From: CAZZHG01 sp964653655
GTDB lineage: Bacteria > Bdellovibrionota > FAC87 > UBA2466
Direction of reading: 5' to 3'
Length of the DNA: 64,000 bases
Assembly (NCBI GenBank): GCA_964653655.1
Contig: CAZZHG010000006.1
Coordinates: 19,033 to 83,032, forward strand
The notes beneath the pieces were generated by a model. That model saw only the letters and a program-made list of their open reading frames with translations. It was not told the DNA's origin and ran no database searches. Of this stretch, positions 34,411 through 42,492 are shown piece after piece (the first letter of the stretch is position 1; each line of letters starts with the position of its first letter). The translations under genes and the position numbers were made by a program.

Positions 34411-34958
34411 CGGGCGCCTCCCGACGGAGCGTCCAGCTTGCGCTTGGCGATGGAGACCGCTCCCACGATGCCGGCGAGCAGTAGCGCGGACGTCAGTTCG
34501 AAGGGGAGCAGGTACTTTGAAAAGAGTTGCTGGGCCAGCACTTGGGTGTTCCCGCCGTAGGACTCGATGTTTTCCGGCGAGAGATTGCCCGCACCCTTGC
34601 CGAGCGGCGTGTGCTTGAAGCTCCACACGAACGCCGTGAAAAGCATGGCGCAGCCGGCGATGGAAGCGAACCTCAGGCCCGCGTGGGCCCTTCCGAAATC
34701 GAAGGAGGGCGCGTCGGCGTTCAGCAGCATGATGACGAATACGAACAGCACCATGATGGCGCCCGCGTAGACGAGAATCTGTAGCGCCGCCACCAGGTGC
34801 GCTTCCAGTAGCGCGTAAATTCCCGCGAAGGAGAAGAACACGAGCACCAGGGCGAAGGCGCTCGATATGGGATTGCGGCTGAAGACCACGGCCAGCGAGA
34901 ACCCGATGGCAAGTGCCGCGAACACGTAGAAGAAGAGGGCCGGCACGGGCAAGCTCAC
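34407..34958 (-). CDS. nuoJ: NADH-quinone oxidoreductase subunit J
   Basis: 183 residues with five membrane helices; the region NPISSAFALVLVFFSFAGIYALLEAHLVAALQ-type pattern and VYAGAIMVLFVFVIMLLN, with the pi-bulge-like glycine/alanine stretch, are diagnostic. GTG at 34958 is chosen because it has GGGGGAA upstream and overlaps the nuoI stop as GTGA. The central loop (GAGNLSPENIESYGGN) and tail are variable in this family. Confidence 0.93.
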   Translation of the reverse strand: MSLPVPALFFYVFAALAIGFSLAVVFSRNPISSAFALVLVFFSFAGIYALLEAHLVAALQILVYAGAIMVLFVFVIMLLNADAPSFDFGRAHAGLRFASIAGCAMLFTAFVWSFKHTPLGKGAGNLSPENIESYGGNTQVLAQQLFSKYLLPFELTSALLLAGIVGAVSIAKRKLDAPSGGAR

Positions 34959-35395
34959 TTGTTCCCCCTTTGGATGTCTAAGAACCCTTTGTCGTAGACC
35001 GTGCGGCGGGGCACGGCCATCTCGTAAATCGTAGACAGCTTGATGGCGTCTTCCGGGCAGGCTTCCTCGCACATGCCGCAAAAGATGCACCGGAGCAAAT
35101 CGATCTCGAACTTCTTCGGATACTTTTCCTTCGTGTCGCCTTCGGAGGCCTCGATGTGGATGCAAAGCGACGGGCAAACCGTCGGGCAGAGCATGCAGGA
35201 AGTGCAGTTTTCGACGCCGCCGACGGACTTGATGTAGTGCTGGCCGCGGAAGCGGGGAGAGTAGCCCCGTTTCACTTCCGGGTACTGGATGGTCACCTTG
35301 CGCCCGAAGATGTGGCGGAAGGTGATGAGCAGCCCGCGCACGATCCCCAGGATGTACAGTCTTTGCAGGAACGCTTTTGACCTTCGGACCAGCAT
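34955..35395 (-). CDS. nuoI: NADH-quinone oxidoreductase subunit I (2x4Fe-4S ferredoxin)
   Basis: 146 residues. Two 4Fe-4S motifs, CTSCMLCPTVCP and CIFCGMCEEACP, hold clusters N6a and N6b, which pass electrons from the peripheral arm to NuoB. QYPEVKRGYSPRFRGQHY is the conserved NuoI linker before the first cluster. The N-terminus carries an amphipathic stretch for attachment to NuoH. The start is one base after the nuoH stop. Confidence 0.97.
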   Translation of the reverse strand: MLVRRSKAFLQRLYILGIVRGLLITFRHIFGRKVTIQYPEVKRGYSPRFRGQHYIKSVGGVENCTSCMLCPTVCPSLCIHIEASEGDTKEKYPKKFEIDLLRCIFCGMCEEACPEDAIKLSTIYEMAVPRRTVYDKGFLDIQRGNK

Positions 35396-35396
35396 C

Positions 35397-36482
35397 TCAA
35401 ATCACCCGAAAATAAATGAGTAGCCCCGTGACGAAAATATTCAGCAGCGACAGGGGAAGCATGACCTTCCAGCCCAAATCCATCAGCTGATCGTAACGGA
35501 ACCGGGGCAGCGTCCAGCGCACCCACACGAAAAACCACATGAAGAAGGAAATCTTCAAAATCAGAGACAGCGCCTGGAAACCGGCCCGGGCCCAGACGTA
35601 TGCCTCGGGGGCGAACCCGAGATGATTGAGCAGGTACGGAAAGCCCGGCAGCATGTGCCAGCCGCCGAAATACAGAGACGCCATCAGACAGGAGGCCGTG
35701 AACATGTTCACGTATTCCGCCATCATGAAAGCCGCGAACTTCAGAGATCCGAACTCGATGTGATAGCCCGCGATGATCTCCGACTCCCCTTCGGGAAGGT
35801 CGAAGGGCAGGCGGTTCGTCTCGGCGAAGGCCGCCGTTAGAAACAGCAGAAAGCCGAGGGGCTGAACGAGGACGCCGAGCTTTGGAACGGCGTGCCCGGC
35901 CAGATAAAACCAAGTGGAACCTTGCCCCGCGACGATGGCGGAAAGCTCCAGGGAGGAAAACGTCATCACGATGCCGATGATCGAAAGGCCGAGCGACAGC
36001 TCGTAGCTGATCATCTGAGAGCTGGAACGCAGCGACCCGAGAAGCGAGTACTTACTGTTGGAGGCCCAGCCTCCCATGATGATTCCGTAGACGCCGAGGG
36101 ATCCGACGGCGAAAGCGTAAAGGATGCCGACATTGAGATCGGCGACCTGAAAGTGAAACGTGCTGCCGTCGGCCATCGGAATCGGGGCCGCGAAGGGAAT
36201 GACCGCCGAAGTCATGAACGCCGGAATCACGCTCACCGAAGGGGCGATGGCGTAATAGAACTTGTTCACGTGCCCGGGGATCGGGTCTTCCTTGGAAATC
36301 AGTTTGATGGCGTCGGCGATCGGCTGAAAGAAGCCGAAGGGTCCGATGCGGTTCGGGCCGAGGCGCATCTGCATCCACGCCGAGCCCCGCCGTTCCAGCC
36401 AAAGCATGATCGGCGCGACGTGCAGAATCATGAGCGCGAGCACGGCGCATTTGAGGAGCACGATGAGAAGGGCGTTATCCAT
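35397..36482 (-). CDS. nuoH: NADH-quinone oxidoreductase subunit H
   Basis: 361 residues, eight or nine helices. WLERRGSAWMQMRLGPNRIGPFG is the conserved first loop at the quinone entry, and TAAFAETNRLPFDLPEGESEIIAGYHIE-type residues form the acidic E-channel loop; WVRWTLPRFRYDQLMDLGWKVMLPL closes the protein. NuoH couples quinone reduction to proton pumping. It overlaps the end of nuoG by eight bases. Confidence 0.97.
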   Translation of the reverse strand: MDNALLIVLLKCAVLALMILHVAPIMLWLERRGSAWMQMRLGPNRIGPFGFFQPIADAIKLISKEDPIPGHVNKFYYAIAPSVSVIPAFMTSAVIPFAAPIPMADGSTFHFQVADLNVGILYAFAVGSLGVYGIIMGGWASNSKYSLLGSLRSSSQMISYELSLGLSIIGIVMTFSSLELSAIVAGQGSTWFYLAGHAVPKLGVLVQPLGFLLFLTAAFAETNRLPFDLPEGESEIIAGYHIEFGSLKFAAFMMAEYVNMFTASCLMASLYFGGWHMLPGFPYLLNHLGFAPEAYVWARAGFQALSLILKISFFMWFFVWVRWTLPRFRYDQLMDLGWKVMLPLSLLNIFVTGLLIYFRVI

Positions 36483-37875
36483 TCGCCGCCGCTCCCCGCT
36501 GATTCATCCACCGGGTCAGGATCTCGAAGAGCTGCTTCGATTCGCCCGGGGGCTTGATGGACGCCTTCAGCTTCTGCTCGGTGCCCTGGAAATTGACGAT
36601 GGTGCCGTCTTTCTCGGCGAAGCTCGTTCCGGGAAGCAGGGCGCTGAGGCCCTTCGCCTCCGAATGGAAAAAGACTCCGACCCCTACGACCGGCACGCCC
36701 GCGATGCTCGGCAGCTCGGCGCGGCCGCCGCGGAAGATCAGAACCCCTTGGGTCCCCTTGTCGAGCTGCTTGTAACCGGTGAGCCCGAGCTTCTCGACGC
36801 CGTGAAGGTTCGAGGTCTTGCTCGTACGCTTCAAAATCTTGTCCTCGTCCTTGTCGTCGGCGGAGGAGGTGATGCCGGGCGTGCCGAAGTGAAACAGCGG
36901 CGAGCCCGGGAAGTTCTTCTCCGAGAACCGTTTGACCAGCTCGACTTCCTCTTGGGTGAGATCGCTGCCGACGAGGATCGTGAGCTTCTTTCCCTCGAGG
37001 AGTTTTACGGCGTGGGCGATGGAATGGTCCCAGGAGCCCATCACCGAGGGCACGATGACGCGCTCGGGGCTTCCGACGTAGTGGAAGTTGAAGCGGCCTT
37101 CGTCGCACAGCCAGTACTTGTTGATGGCCATGTTCGTGCGGGGCACGCAGCGGTACACGACGTCGTTGTCCTGATCCATGCGCATGTTGCAGCCGCGCGA
37201 GCAGCCTTCACAGACTGTGTCGGTCTTTTTCAGGTACCAAACCCGTTTGCGGAAGCGGAAATCCTTCAGCGTGAGCGAGCCCGTGGGGCAGATGTCGGCG
37301 TAATTGCCGGCATAGGCCGTCTGCAATGGCTTGTTGTCGACGGTGGTGATGGCCGTGTGGTTGCCACGCTGGATGGCGACCACTTCGCGGATTCCCGCGA
37401 CTTCGTCGGCGAACCGGATGCAACGCGTGCAGTGAATGCAGCGGTTCATGTCCTTCTTGATGACCGGGCCCATGTCGTCGTCCTGGAACTCGCGGCGCTC
37501 TTCCGTGTAGCGCATGTAGGCGCTGCCGTACTTGAAGGATAAATCCTGAAGGTCGCACTCGCCCGCCTTGTCGCAGATGGGGCAATCGAGCGGGTGGTTG
37601 ATGAGCAGAAACTCCATCGTGGATTTCTGCGCTTCTTTCACCTTCGGCGAAGTCGTGTGGACCACCATGCCGTCCGTTGCCGGAGTCGAGCAGCCCGTCT
37701 GGAGCTTCGGCATCTTCTCGATCTCGACGAGGCACATGCGGCACTGGGCGACGACCGAAAGCCCCGGGTGGTAGCAGAAGTACGGAATCTCGATGCCGCC
37801 CTGGCGCGCGACCTCGATGAGGTTCGTCCCCGGCGTGAACTCGATCTCTTTCCCGTTGATGGTGCACTTAGGCAT
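36475..37875 (-). CDS. nuoG: NADH-quinone oxidoreductase subunit G, short form
   Basis: 466 residues, much shorter than the usual 680-900. The N-terminal third is complete: 2Fe-2S ligands in CYHPGLS, CRMC and TGCS (N1b); the His/Cys cluster HPLDCPICDKAGEC (N5); CIHCTRC with a later CPTGS (N4). Then CEGCSRGC and, 27 residues on, WLCDEGRF give C-x2-C-x3-C-x27-C, the N7-type site found in some lineages. The molybdopterin-oxidoreductase-like domain that follows is cut down to about 220 residues and ends in a loose tail. Electron flow N1b-N4-N5 should be intact. Overlaps nuoF and nuoH by eight bases each. Confidence 0.95.
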   Translation of the reverse strand: MPKCTINGKEIEFTPGTNLIEVARQGGIEIPYFCYHPGLSVVAQCRMCLVEIEKMPKLQTGCSTPATDGMVVHTTSPKVKEAQKSTMEFLLINHPLDCPICDKAGECDLQDLSFKYGSAYMRYTEERREFQDDDMGPVIKKDMNRCIHCTRCIRFADEVAGIREVVAIQRGNHTAITTVDNKPLQTAYAGNYADICPTGSLTLKDFRFRKRVWYLKKTDTVCEGCSRGCNMRMDQDNDVVYRCVPRTNMAINKYWLCDEGRFNFHYVGSPERVIVPSVMGSWDHSIAHAVKLLEGKKLTILVGSDLTQEEVELVKRFSEKNFPGSPLFHFGTPGITSSADDKDEDKILKRTSKTSNLHGVEKLGLTGYKQLDKGTQGVLIFRGGRAELPSIAGVPVVGVGVFFHSEAKGLSALLPGTSFAEKDGTIVNFQGTEQKLKASIKPPGESKQLFEILTRWMNQRGAAANG

Positions 37876-39127
37876 TGTGAGCTCCCGGGATCAGGGCTTC
37901 GAAATCGCCTTTGAACTTTTTTACGAAGCTGAGGACGGGACCCGCGGCGGCATCGCCCAGCGCGCAAAGCGTTTTGCCGTTGATGTTGTTCGCGATGTCG
38001 GTGAGCAGCGGCAAGTCCGAGGGCTTGCCTTTGCCGTCGAGAATCCGGTTGAAAACGTCTTCCATCCAGCGGCAGCCCTCGCGGCAGGGCGTGCATTGCC
38101 CGCAGGACTCGTGGGCGTAAAAGTGAGTGATGCGCCGGATGAGCTTTGCGACCGAGTAGCCTTCGGCGACGACAATCATCGCGGCCGAGCCCATCATCGT
38201 ACCGATCTTCTGCAAAGGCTCCACGTCGTAAATGACGTCTATTTCGGCGGCGGTCAGCACGGGCGCGGAGGAGCCGCCGGGAATGACCGCCTTCAAAGGC
38301 TTGTCGTGCAGGATGCCGCCGCACATGTCGTAAATGATCTGACGGATAGTCGCGGAGCCGGCCGCGATTTCGTATAGGCCGGGCTTTTTCACGTGGCCCG
38401 AGACGCAGATGATGCGCGTGCCGCCGGACTTTTCCTGGGTGCTGAGCTTCGCGAACCATTCGCCGCCGTTACGCAGGATGTGGGGCACGGCCGAAAGCGT
38501 TTCCACGTTATTCACGATGGTCGGTCCGCCGAAGGCGCCCGAAATCGCCGGGAAGGGCGGCTTCACCCGGGGCTCGCCCCGTTTGCCTTCGAGGGAGTTG
38601 AGTAGCGCCGTCTCCTCGCCGCAAATGTAGGCGCCGGCGCCGCGGTGAACGGTTATGTCGAAAGTGTTTGAAGTACCGAAAATGTTTTTACCGAGGTAGC
38701 CGCGCTCGTAGGCTTCCTGAACGGCGGCGTTCAAAATCTTCGCCTCGCGCACGTACTCTCCGCGGATGTAGATGTAGCCCACTTGCGAGCCGATCGCGTG
38801 CCCCGCGATGATCATGCCCTCGATGAGAAGGTGCGGCGTGTAGCGCATCAGATCCCGGTCTTTGAAGGTGCCGGGCTCGGACTCGTCCGCGTTGCACACC
38901 ACGTACTTGGGTTTGGTGGCCTGCTTCGGGATGAAACTCCACTTCATGCCGGCCGGAAAACCAGCGCCGCCCCGTCCGCGCAAATTCGCCTTTTTGACTT
39001 CGTCGATTACCGCGTCCGGCGCCATGGCGAGCGCCTTCTTTGCGGCCTCGTAGCCTTTCATCTTCTCCAAGTAGTAGGAGAGGGGCCGGCAAGCGTCTTT
39101 GAAATGCTGAATATAGAGTGTTTCCAT
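37868..39127 (-). CDS. nuoF: NADH-quinone oxidoreductase subunit F (NADH- and FMN-binding)
   Basis: 419 residues from ATG at 39127; the frame stays open upstream inside nuoE but is not coding. GRGGAGFPAGMKWSF and CNADESEPGTFKDRDL bind NADH/FMN, YICGEETALLNSLEG is the FMN/NADH-site loop, and ESCGQCTPCREGC provides cluster N3. It oxidises NADH and feeds electrons to the Fe-S chain. TAATG junction with nuoE, one base shared. Confidence 0.97.
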   Translation of the reverse strand: METLYIQHFKDACRPLSYYLEKMKGYEAAKKALAMAPDAVIDEVKKANLRGRGGAGFPAGMKWSFIPKQATKPKYVVCNADESEPGTFKDRDLMRYTPHLLIEGMIIAGHAIGSQVGYIYIRGEYVREAKILNAAVQEAYERGYLGKNIFGTSNTFDITVHRGAGAYICGEETALLNSLEGKRGEPRVKPPFPAISGAFGGPTIVNNVETLSAVPHILRNGGEWFAKLSTQEKSGGTRIICVSGHVKKPGLYEIAAGSATIRQIIYDMCGGILHDKPLKAVIPGGSSAPVLTAAEIDVIYDVEPLQKIGTMMGSAAMIVVAEGYSVAKLIRRITHFYAHESCGQCTPCREGCRWMEDVFNRILDGKGKPSDLPLLTDIANNINGKTLCALGDAAAGPVLSFVKKFKGDFEALIPGAHNA

Positions 39128-39600
39128 TATTTCAGCCCATTCAAGATGACGTCGAGCCGCTCGACGGAAAGATTTTCGTGGTAGTCGTCGTTCAGCATGA
39201 TGGCGGGCGCCGTTCCGCAGGCGCCGAGGCACTCCTCTTCGATGAAAGTGACCTTGCCGTCCTTGCTCGTCTCGCCGCAGTCGACGCCGTACTTGCTCTT
39301 GCAGTGGGCGACGAGATCTTCGGCGCCCCGGAGCGAGCAGGAAACGTTCGTGCAGACCCGCAGGAAATTCCGGCCGACCGGCTCCAGGTGATACATGTTG
39401 TAGAAGCTCGCCACTTCCCGGGCCTGGGCCGGGTGGATGCCGATGTAGTCGGCGACTTCGTGCAAAATCTCCGGCGACAGCCAGCCGTGCTCTTCCTGGG
39501 CCGCGTGGAACGCGGGCAGCAGCAGGGCGACGCGCGTGGGATAGCGTGGGACCAGCTTGTCCATCTTTTCGTAAAACTGGTTTGAGAGAAGCTTGGGCAT
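39127..39600 (-). CDS. nuoE: NADH-quinone oxidoreductase subunit E (2Fe-2S)
   Basis: 157 residues. Thioredoxin-like 2Fe-2S ligands: RVCTNVSC (C-x4-C) and EEECLGACG (C-x3-C), cluster N1a. The preceding helical part (LLLPAFHAAQEEHGWLSPE, ASFYNMYH) is conserved in NuoE. It forms the dehydrogenase module with NuoF and NuoG. Start ATG at 39600 overlaps the nuoD stop as TAATG, and the stop overlaps the nuoF start the same way. Confidence 0.97.
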   Translation of the reverse strand: MPKLLSNQFYEKMDKLVPRYPTRVALLLPAFHAAQEEHGWLSPEILHEVADYIGIHPAQAREVASFYNMYHLEPVGRNFLRVCTNVSCSLRGAEDLVAHCKSKYGVDCGETSKDGKVTFIEEECLGACGTAPAIMLNDDYHENLSVERLDVILNGLK

Positions 39601-40856
39601 TATCTGTCGAGCTCCCCGGCGATGATGTTGAGGCTTCCTATGGCGGCGACCATGTCGGCGATCTTCGCGCCCTCCACCATGGGCGAGAGGCCCTGGTAGT
39701 GGAATACGGACGGCCCGCGGATCCGCATGCGGTGGGACTTTGGATTGCCCCGGCTCACGATGTAAAAACCCAGCTCTCCGTTGGCCGCTTCGAAAGTGGT
39801 GTAGGCCTCGCCTTCGGGCACGTTGAAGCCTTCCATGAAGAACTTGAAGTGATGGATCATGCCTTCCATGGAATTGTAGACGAGATCTTTTTCCGGAATA
39901 CGGGTGCGCTTGTCTTCCGCCCAGATGGGGCCGGGCTTGATGCGGTCGCAGCACTGCTCGAGGATGCGGAGTGACTGCCGCACTTCTTCCATGCGGACCA
40001 GGTAGCGATCGTAAACGTCGCCGCGTCCGCCGACCGGCACTTCGAACTTCACCTGGTCGTAGAACATGCAGGGCTGATCCCGGCGCAAATCGTGGTCGAT
40101 GCCGGAGGCGCGCGCCACGGGTCCGCTGAAGGAATATTGCCGGCACTGGTCCGCCGTGAAAACGCCGACCCCTTGGGTGCGTTTCGCCCAAATCTGATTG
40201 TGGGTGAGGATGGCGTCCATCTCGTTGATGCAGGCGCGGGTGCGTTTCACCCAGGCGCGGACGTCGTCTTCCCAGCCCGCCGGCGAGTCGTACATGAGGC
40301 CGCCGATACGCGTGTAGCTCGTCGTGAGACGCGCGCCGCAAAGTTTTTCGATGAGCGTGTAGGCTTCCTCGCGCTGATGAAATCCGTAGAGGAAGAAGCT
40401 GAAGGCGCCGAGATCGACCGCGTTGATGCCGATGCAGATGAGGTGATCGGTGATGCGCGCGAGCTCCGCGCACATCATGCGAAGCCATACCGCGCGCTCG
40501 GGAACCTGGATTCCCATCAGCTTTTCGACGGACATCGCGTAGGTGACGTTGTTGATGAGCGCCGAGCAGTAGTTGAGCCGATCGGTGAAAACGACGAACT
40601 GGTGATAGGTACGGTGCTCGCCGAGCTTTTCCTTCGCCCGGTGCGTGTAGCCGAACTCGCAGTAGGACTTCTCGATGGTCTCGCCGTTGATCTTGGCGAC
40701 CATGCGGAAAGCGCCGTGCATCGACGGATGCGTGGGGCCGATGTTGATGATGACGCGCGAGTCTTCCCAAAGATCGTCCGGATCGTGCTCGAACGAAAAG
40801 CGCTCCGGCGCCTGGGGCGTGAATTTGCTCGGCGGAGATTTGTCTCGGTCGTGCAT
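39600..40856 (-). CDS. nuoD: NADH-quinone oxidoreductase subunit D
   Basis: 418 residues from ATG at 40856. INIGPTHPSMHG is the 49-kDa subunit start region whose His and a later Tyr line the quinone pocket; GYTHRAKEKLGEHRTYHQF and GPVARASGIDHDLRR are further conserved blocks (NiFe-hydrogenase-like fold without metal). NuoC is a separate gene, not fused as in E. coli. TAATG junctions join it to nuoC and nuoE. Confidence 0.97.
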   Translation of the reverse strand: MHDRDKSPPSKFTPQAPERFSFEHDPDDLWEDSRVIINIGPTHPSMHGAFRMVAKINGETIEKSYCEFGYTHRAKEKLGEHRTYHQFVVFTDRLNYCSALINNVTYAMSVEKLMGIQVPERAVWLRMMCAELARITDHLICIGINAVDLGAFSFFLYGFHQREEAYTLIEKLCGARLTTSYTRIGGLMYDSPAGWEDDVRAWVKRTRACINEMDAILTHNQIWAKRTQGVGVFTADQCRQYSFSGPVARASGIDHDLRRDQPCMFYDQVKFEVPVGGRGDVYDRYLVRMEEVRQSLRILEQCCDRIKPGPIWAEDKRTRIPEKDLVYNSMEGMIHHFKFFMEGFNVPEGEAYTTFEAANGELGFYIVSRGNPKSHRMRIRGPSVFHYQGLSPMVEGAKIADMVAAIGSLNIIAGELDR

Positions 40857-41425
40857 TATTTCAGTCTCTCCGGGTCTGGCGGTTCGGGATCCGGAAACAC
40901 CTGGTAACCGTCGAGCGGATAGTCTTTGCGAAGCGGAAAACCTTCCCAGCGGTAATCCATGAGGATGCGCCGGAGATTCGGGTGGCCGCGGAAACGGATG
41001 CCGAACATGTCCCAAATTTCGCGCTCGAGCCAGTCGGCGGCGGGCCATAGGCCCACAATCGTCGGAATTTCTTCCTTCTCGCCGACCTTCGCCTTGATAC
41101 GGAAACGCGGCCCGTGGGGTTTCATCGAGTAGAGGTTGTAGACGACCTCGAAGCGAGGCTCGCCTCCCTCGTCGGTCGCCGTCATGTCGGCGAGAAAATC
41201 ATAGCCGGCCGATTTGAAGTGGCCGACGACTTCCGCGATCTTTTCGCGGTCGGCGTAAACGATGGGCACGTCCGTCGGGTACGCGGGCGGCATCTTCACG
41301 TCGGTGATGGCGGAACCGAGGGCGGCCTTCGCCGCTTCAATCTGGCTCGTCCACGTGGGCGTGTGCTTCTCCCACCAATCGCCGTAAATGGTTTTGACCG
41401 GGGTGCGGATGTCGGTGTCCGTCAC
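40856..41425 (-). CDS. nuoC: NADH-quinone oxidoreductase subunit C
   Basis: 189 residues. The 30-kDa subunit signature ERE(I/V)(W/Y)DMFGI appears as LEREIWDMFGIRFRGHPNLRRIL, followed by DYRWEGFPLRKDYPLDGY. The N-terminal part is variable. It scaffolds the quinone-side module with NuoB, NuoD and NuoI. It overlaps the nuoB end by four bases and ends with a TAATG junction to nuoD. Confidence 0.96.
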   Translation of the reverse strand: MTDTDIRTPVKTIYGDWWEKHTPTWTSQIEAAKAALGSAITDVKMPPAYPTDVPIVYADREKIAEVVGHFKSAGYDFLADMTATDEGGEPRFEVVYNLYSMKPHGPRFRIKAKVGEKEEIPTIVGLWPAADWLEREIWDMFGIRFRGHPNLRRILMDYRWEGFPLRKDYPLDGYQVFPDPEPPDPERLK

Positions 41426-41928
41426 GTCGCCCCCTCGACTCTCGCCGCGCGGATGCGGTGCTGGGCGTGGGTTTCGCCCTTTTTGATGCGTTTCTGCAGT
41501 TGCATGAGGCCGTAAAGAACGGCGTCGGGAGACGGCGGACAGCCCGGAATGTAAATGTCGACGGGGATCACGCGGTCGATCCCTTGAGTGACGCTATAGA
41601 CGGGAAACACGCCGCCCGAGGAGGCGCAGGCGCCGAAGGACATCACCCACTTCGGATCGCTCATCTGCTCGTACACATTCACCAGAATGGGAGTCATCTT
41701 CGCATTTACGATTCCCGCGACGATGAGAAGATCGCTTTGGCGCGGCGAGAAGCGGATGGCCTCCGCTCCGAATCGGGCCATGTCGTAATCCGAAGAGAGC
41801 GTCGCCATCATCTCGATGCCGCAGCAGCTCGTGCCGAAAGGAAGGGGCCACAGCGCGTTCTTGCGACCCCAGCTGAGGAAGTCGTCGAGGCGGGTGGTGA
41901 AAAAGCTGAGTGATCCGTCCTTGCCCAT
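41422..41928 (-). CDS. nuoB: NADH-quinone oxidoreductase subunit B (cluster N2)
   Basis: 168 residues from ATG at 41928. The tandem-Cys motif FGTSCCGIEMM plus SFGACASSGG and YIPGCPPSPDA supply the four ligands of N2, the last cluster before quinone. RQSDLLIVAGIVNAKM is the conserved core. An in-frame ATG 36 bases upstream lies in nuoA, would add a 12-residue tail, and is less likely. One base separates it from the nuoA stop. Confidence 0.97.
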   Translation of the reverse strand: MGKDGSLSFFTTRLDDFLSWGRKNALWPLPFGTSCCGIEMMATLSSDYDMARFGAEAIRFSPRQSDLLIVAGIVNAKMTPILVNVYEQMSDPKWVMSFGACASSGGVFPVYSVTQGIDRVIPVDIYIPGCPPSPDAVLYGLMQLQKRIKKGETHAQHRIRAARVEGAT

Positions 41929-41929
41929 T

Positions 41930-42289
41930 TCAATCCCAAAGCAGGGCGCCTTTGCGCCAGACATAAAAGAGTCCGACGAGCAGCACGCCTACGAAGAGGC
42001 CCATCTCCCAAACGATGAAGGAGTTGATCGCCAGAAAATCGCGGTACACGACCGCCCACGGAAAAAAGAAAATCGCTTCCACGTCGAAGAGCAGAAAAAG
42101 GATCGCGACGAGGTAAAAGCGGACCGAAAAACGCCGGTGGGTGTCCCCATGGGCGGGCACGCCGCACTCGAACGGCTGGTTCTTTTTGGGGTTGGGGAGC
42201 CTGGGCGCAATTAGGGCTGGAAGCAGCAGCATGCCCGCGCCGACCACGGCGCCTATCCCCATCATGATAAGTACGGGTAAGTATTCCAC
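41930..42289 (-). CDS. nuoA: NADH-quinone oxidoreductase subunit A
   Basis: 119 residues with three membrane helices. PNPKKNQPFECGVPAHGD contains the loop-1 Cys near the quinone site, and FLLFDVEAIFFFPWAVVY the conserved acidic membrane motif. GTG at 42289 gives the usual NuoA N-terminus (VEYLPVLIMM); the ribosome site is weak. First gene of the 14-gene nuo operon; a possible promoter lies about 60 bases upstream (TTGCCG, 17 bases, TAGCGT), weakly supported. Confidence 0.92.
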   Translation of the reverse strand: MEYLPVLIMMGIGAVVGAGMLLLPALIAPRLPNPKKNQPFECGVPAHGDTHRRFSVRFYLVAILFLLFDVEAIFFFPWAVVYRDFLAINSFIVWEMGLFVGVLLVGLFYVWRKGALLWD

Positions 42290-42447
42290 TATCCAGTTGG
42301 TGCTTCGCCCAAAAAGCTCGCACCACTCCCTTCTCGAAATCGGGAAATACGCTACCAAAGGAGGTCTTAACCGGCAACGGGAGAATCCGTAAATTTCCCA
42401 AAGGCTTCGTAGGGTTGGCGGCACTAGTGCGGAGCGTCAAAACCGGC

Positions 42448-42453
42448 TATAAT
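42448..42453 (+). promoter_or_regulatory. Possible -10 element of the Ala-Tyr lipoprotein gene
   Basis: A perfect TATAAT, preceded by GC, lies 40 bases before the ATG at 42493. No good -35 is seen at 16-18 bases. It falls in the divergent region between nuoA and the lipoprotein gene. Confidence 0.35.
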
Positions 42454-42492
42454 AAAGGTTCCTTCACCGCGCAATTTCCGGAGCCAAAACCA

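Noticed and set aside
41929..41964. Upstream start for nuoB inside nuoA
   Set aside because: Would add a 12-residue tail in front of the usual NuoB N-terminus and overlaps nuoA coding.
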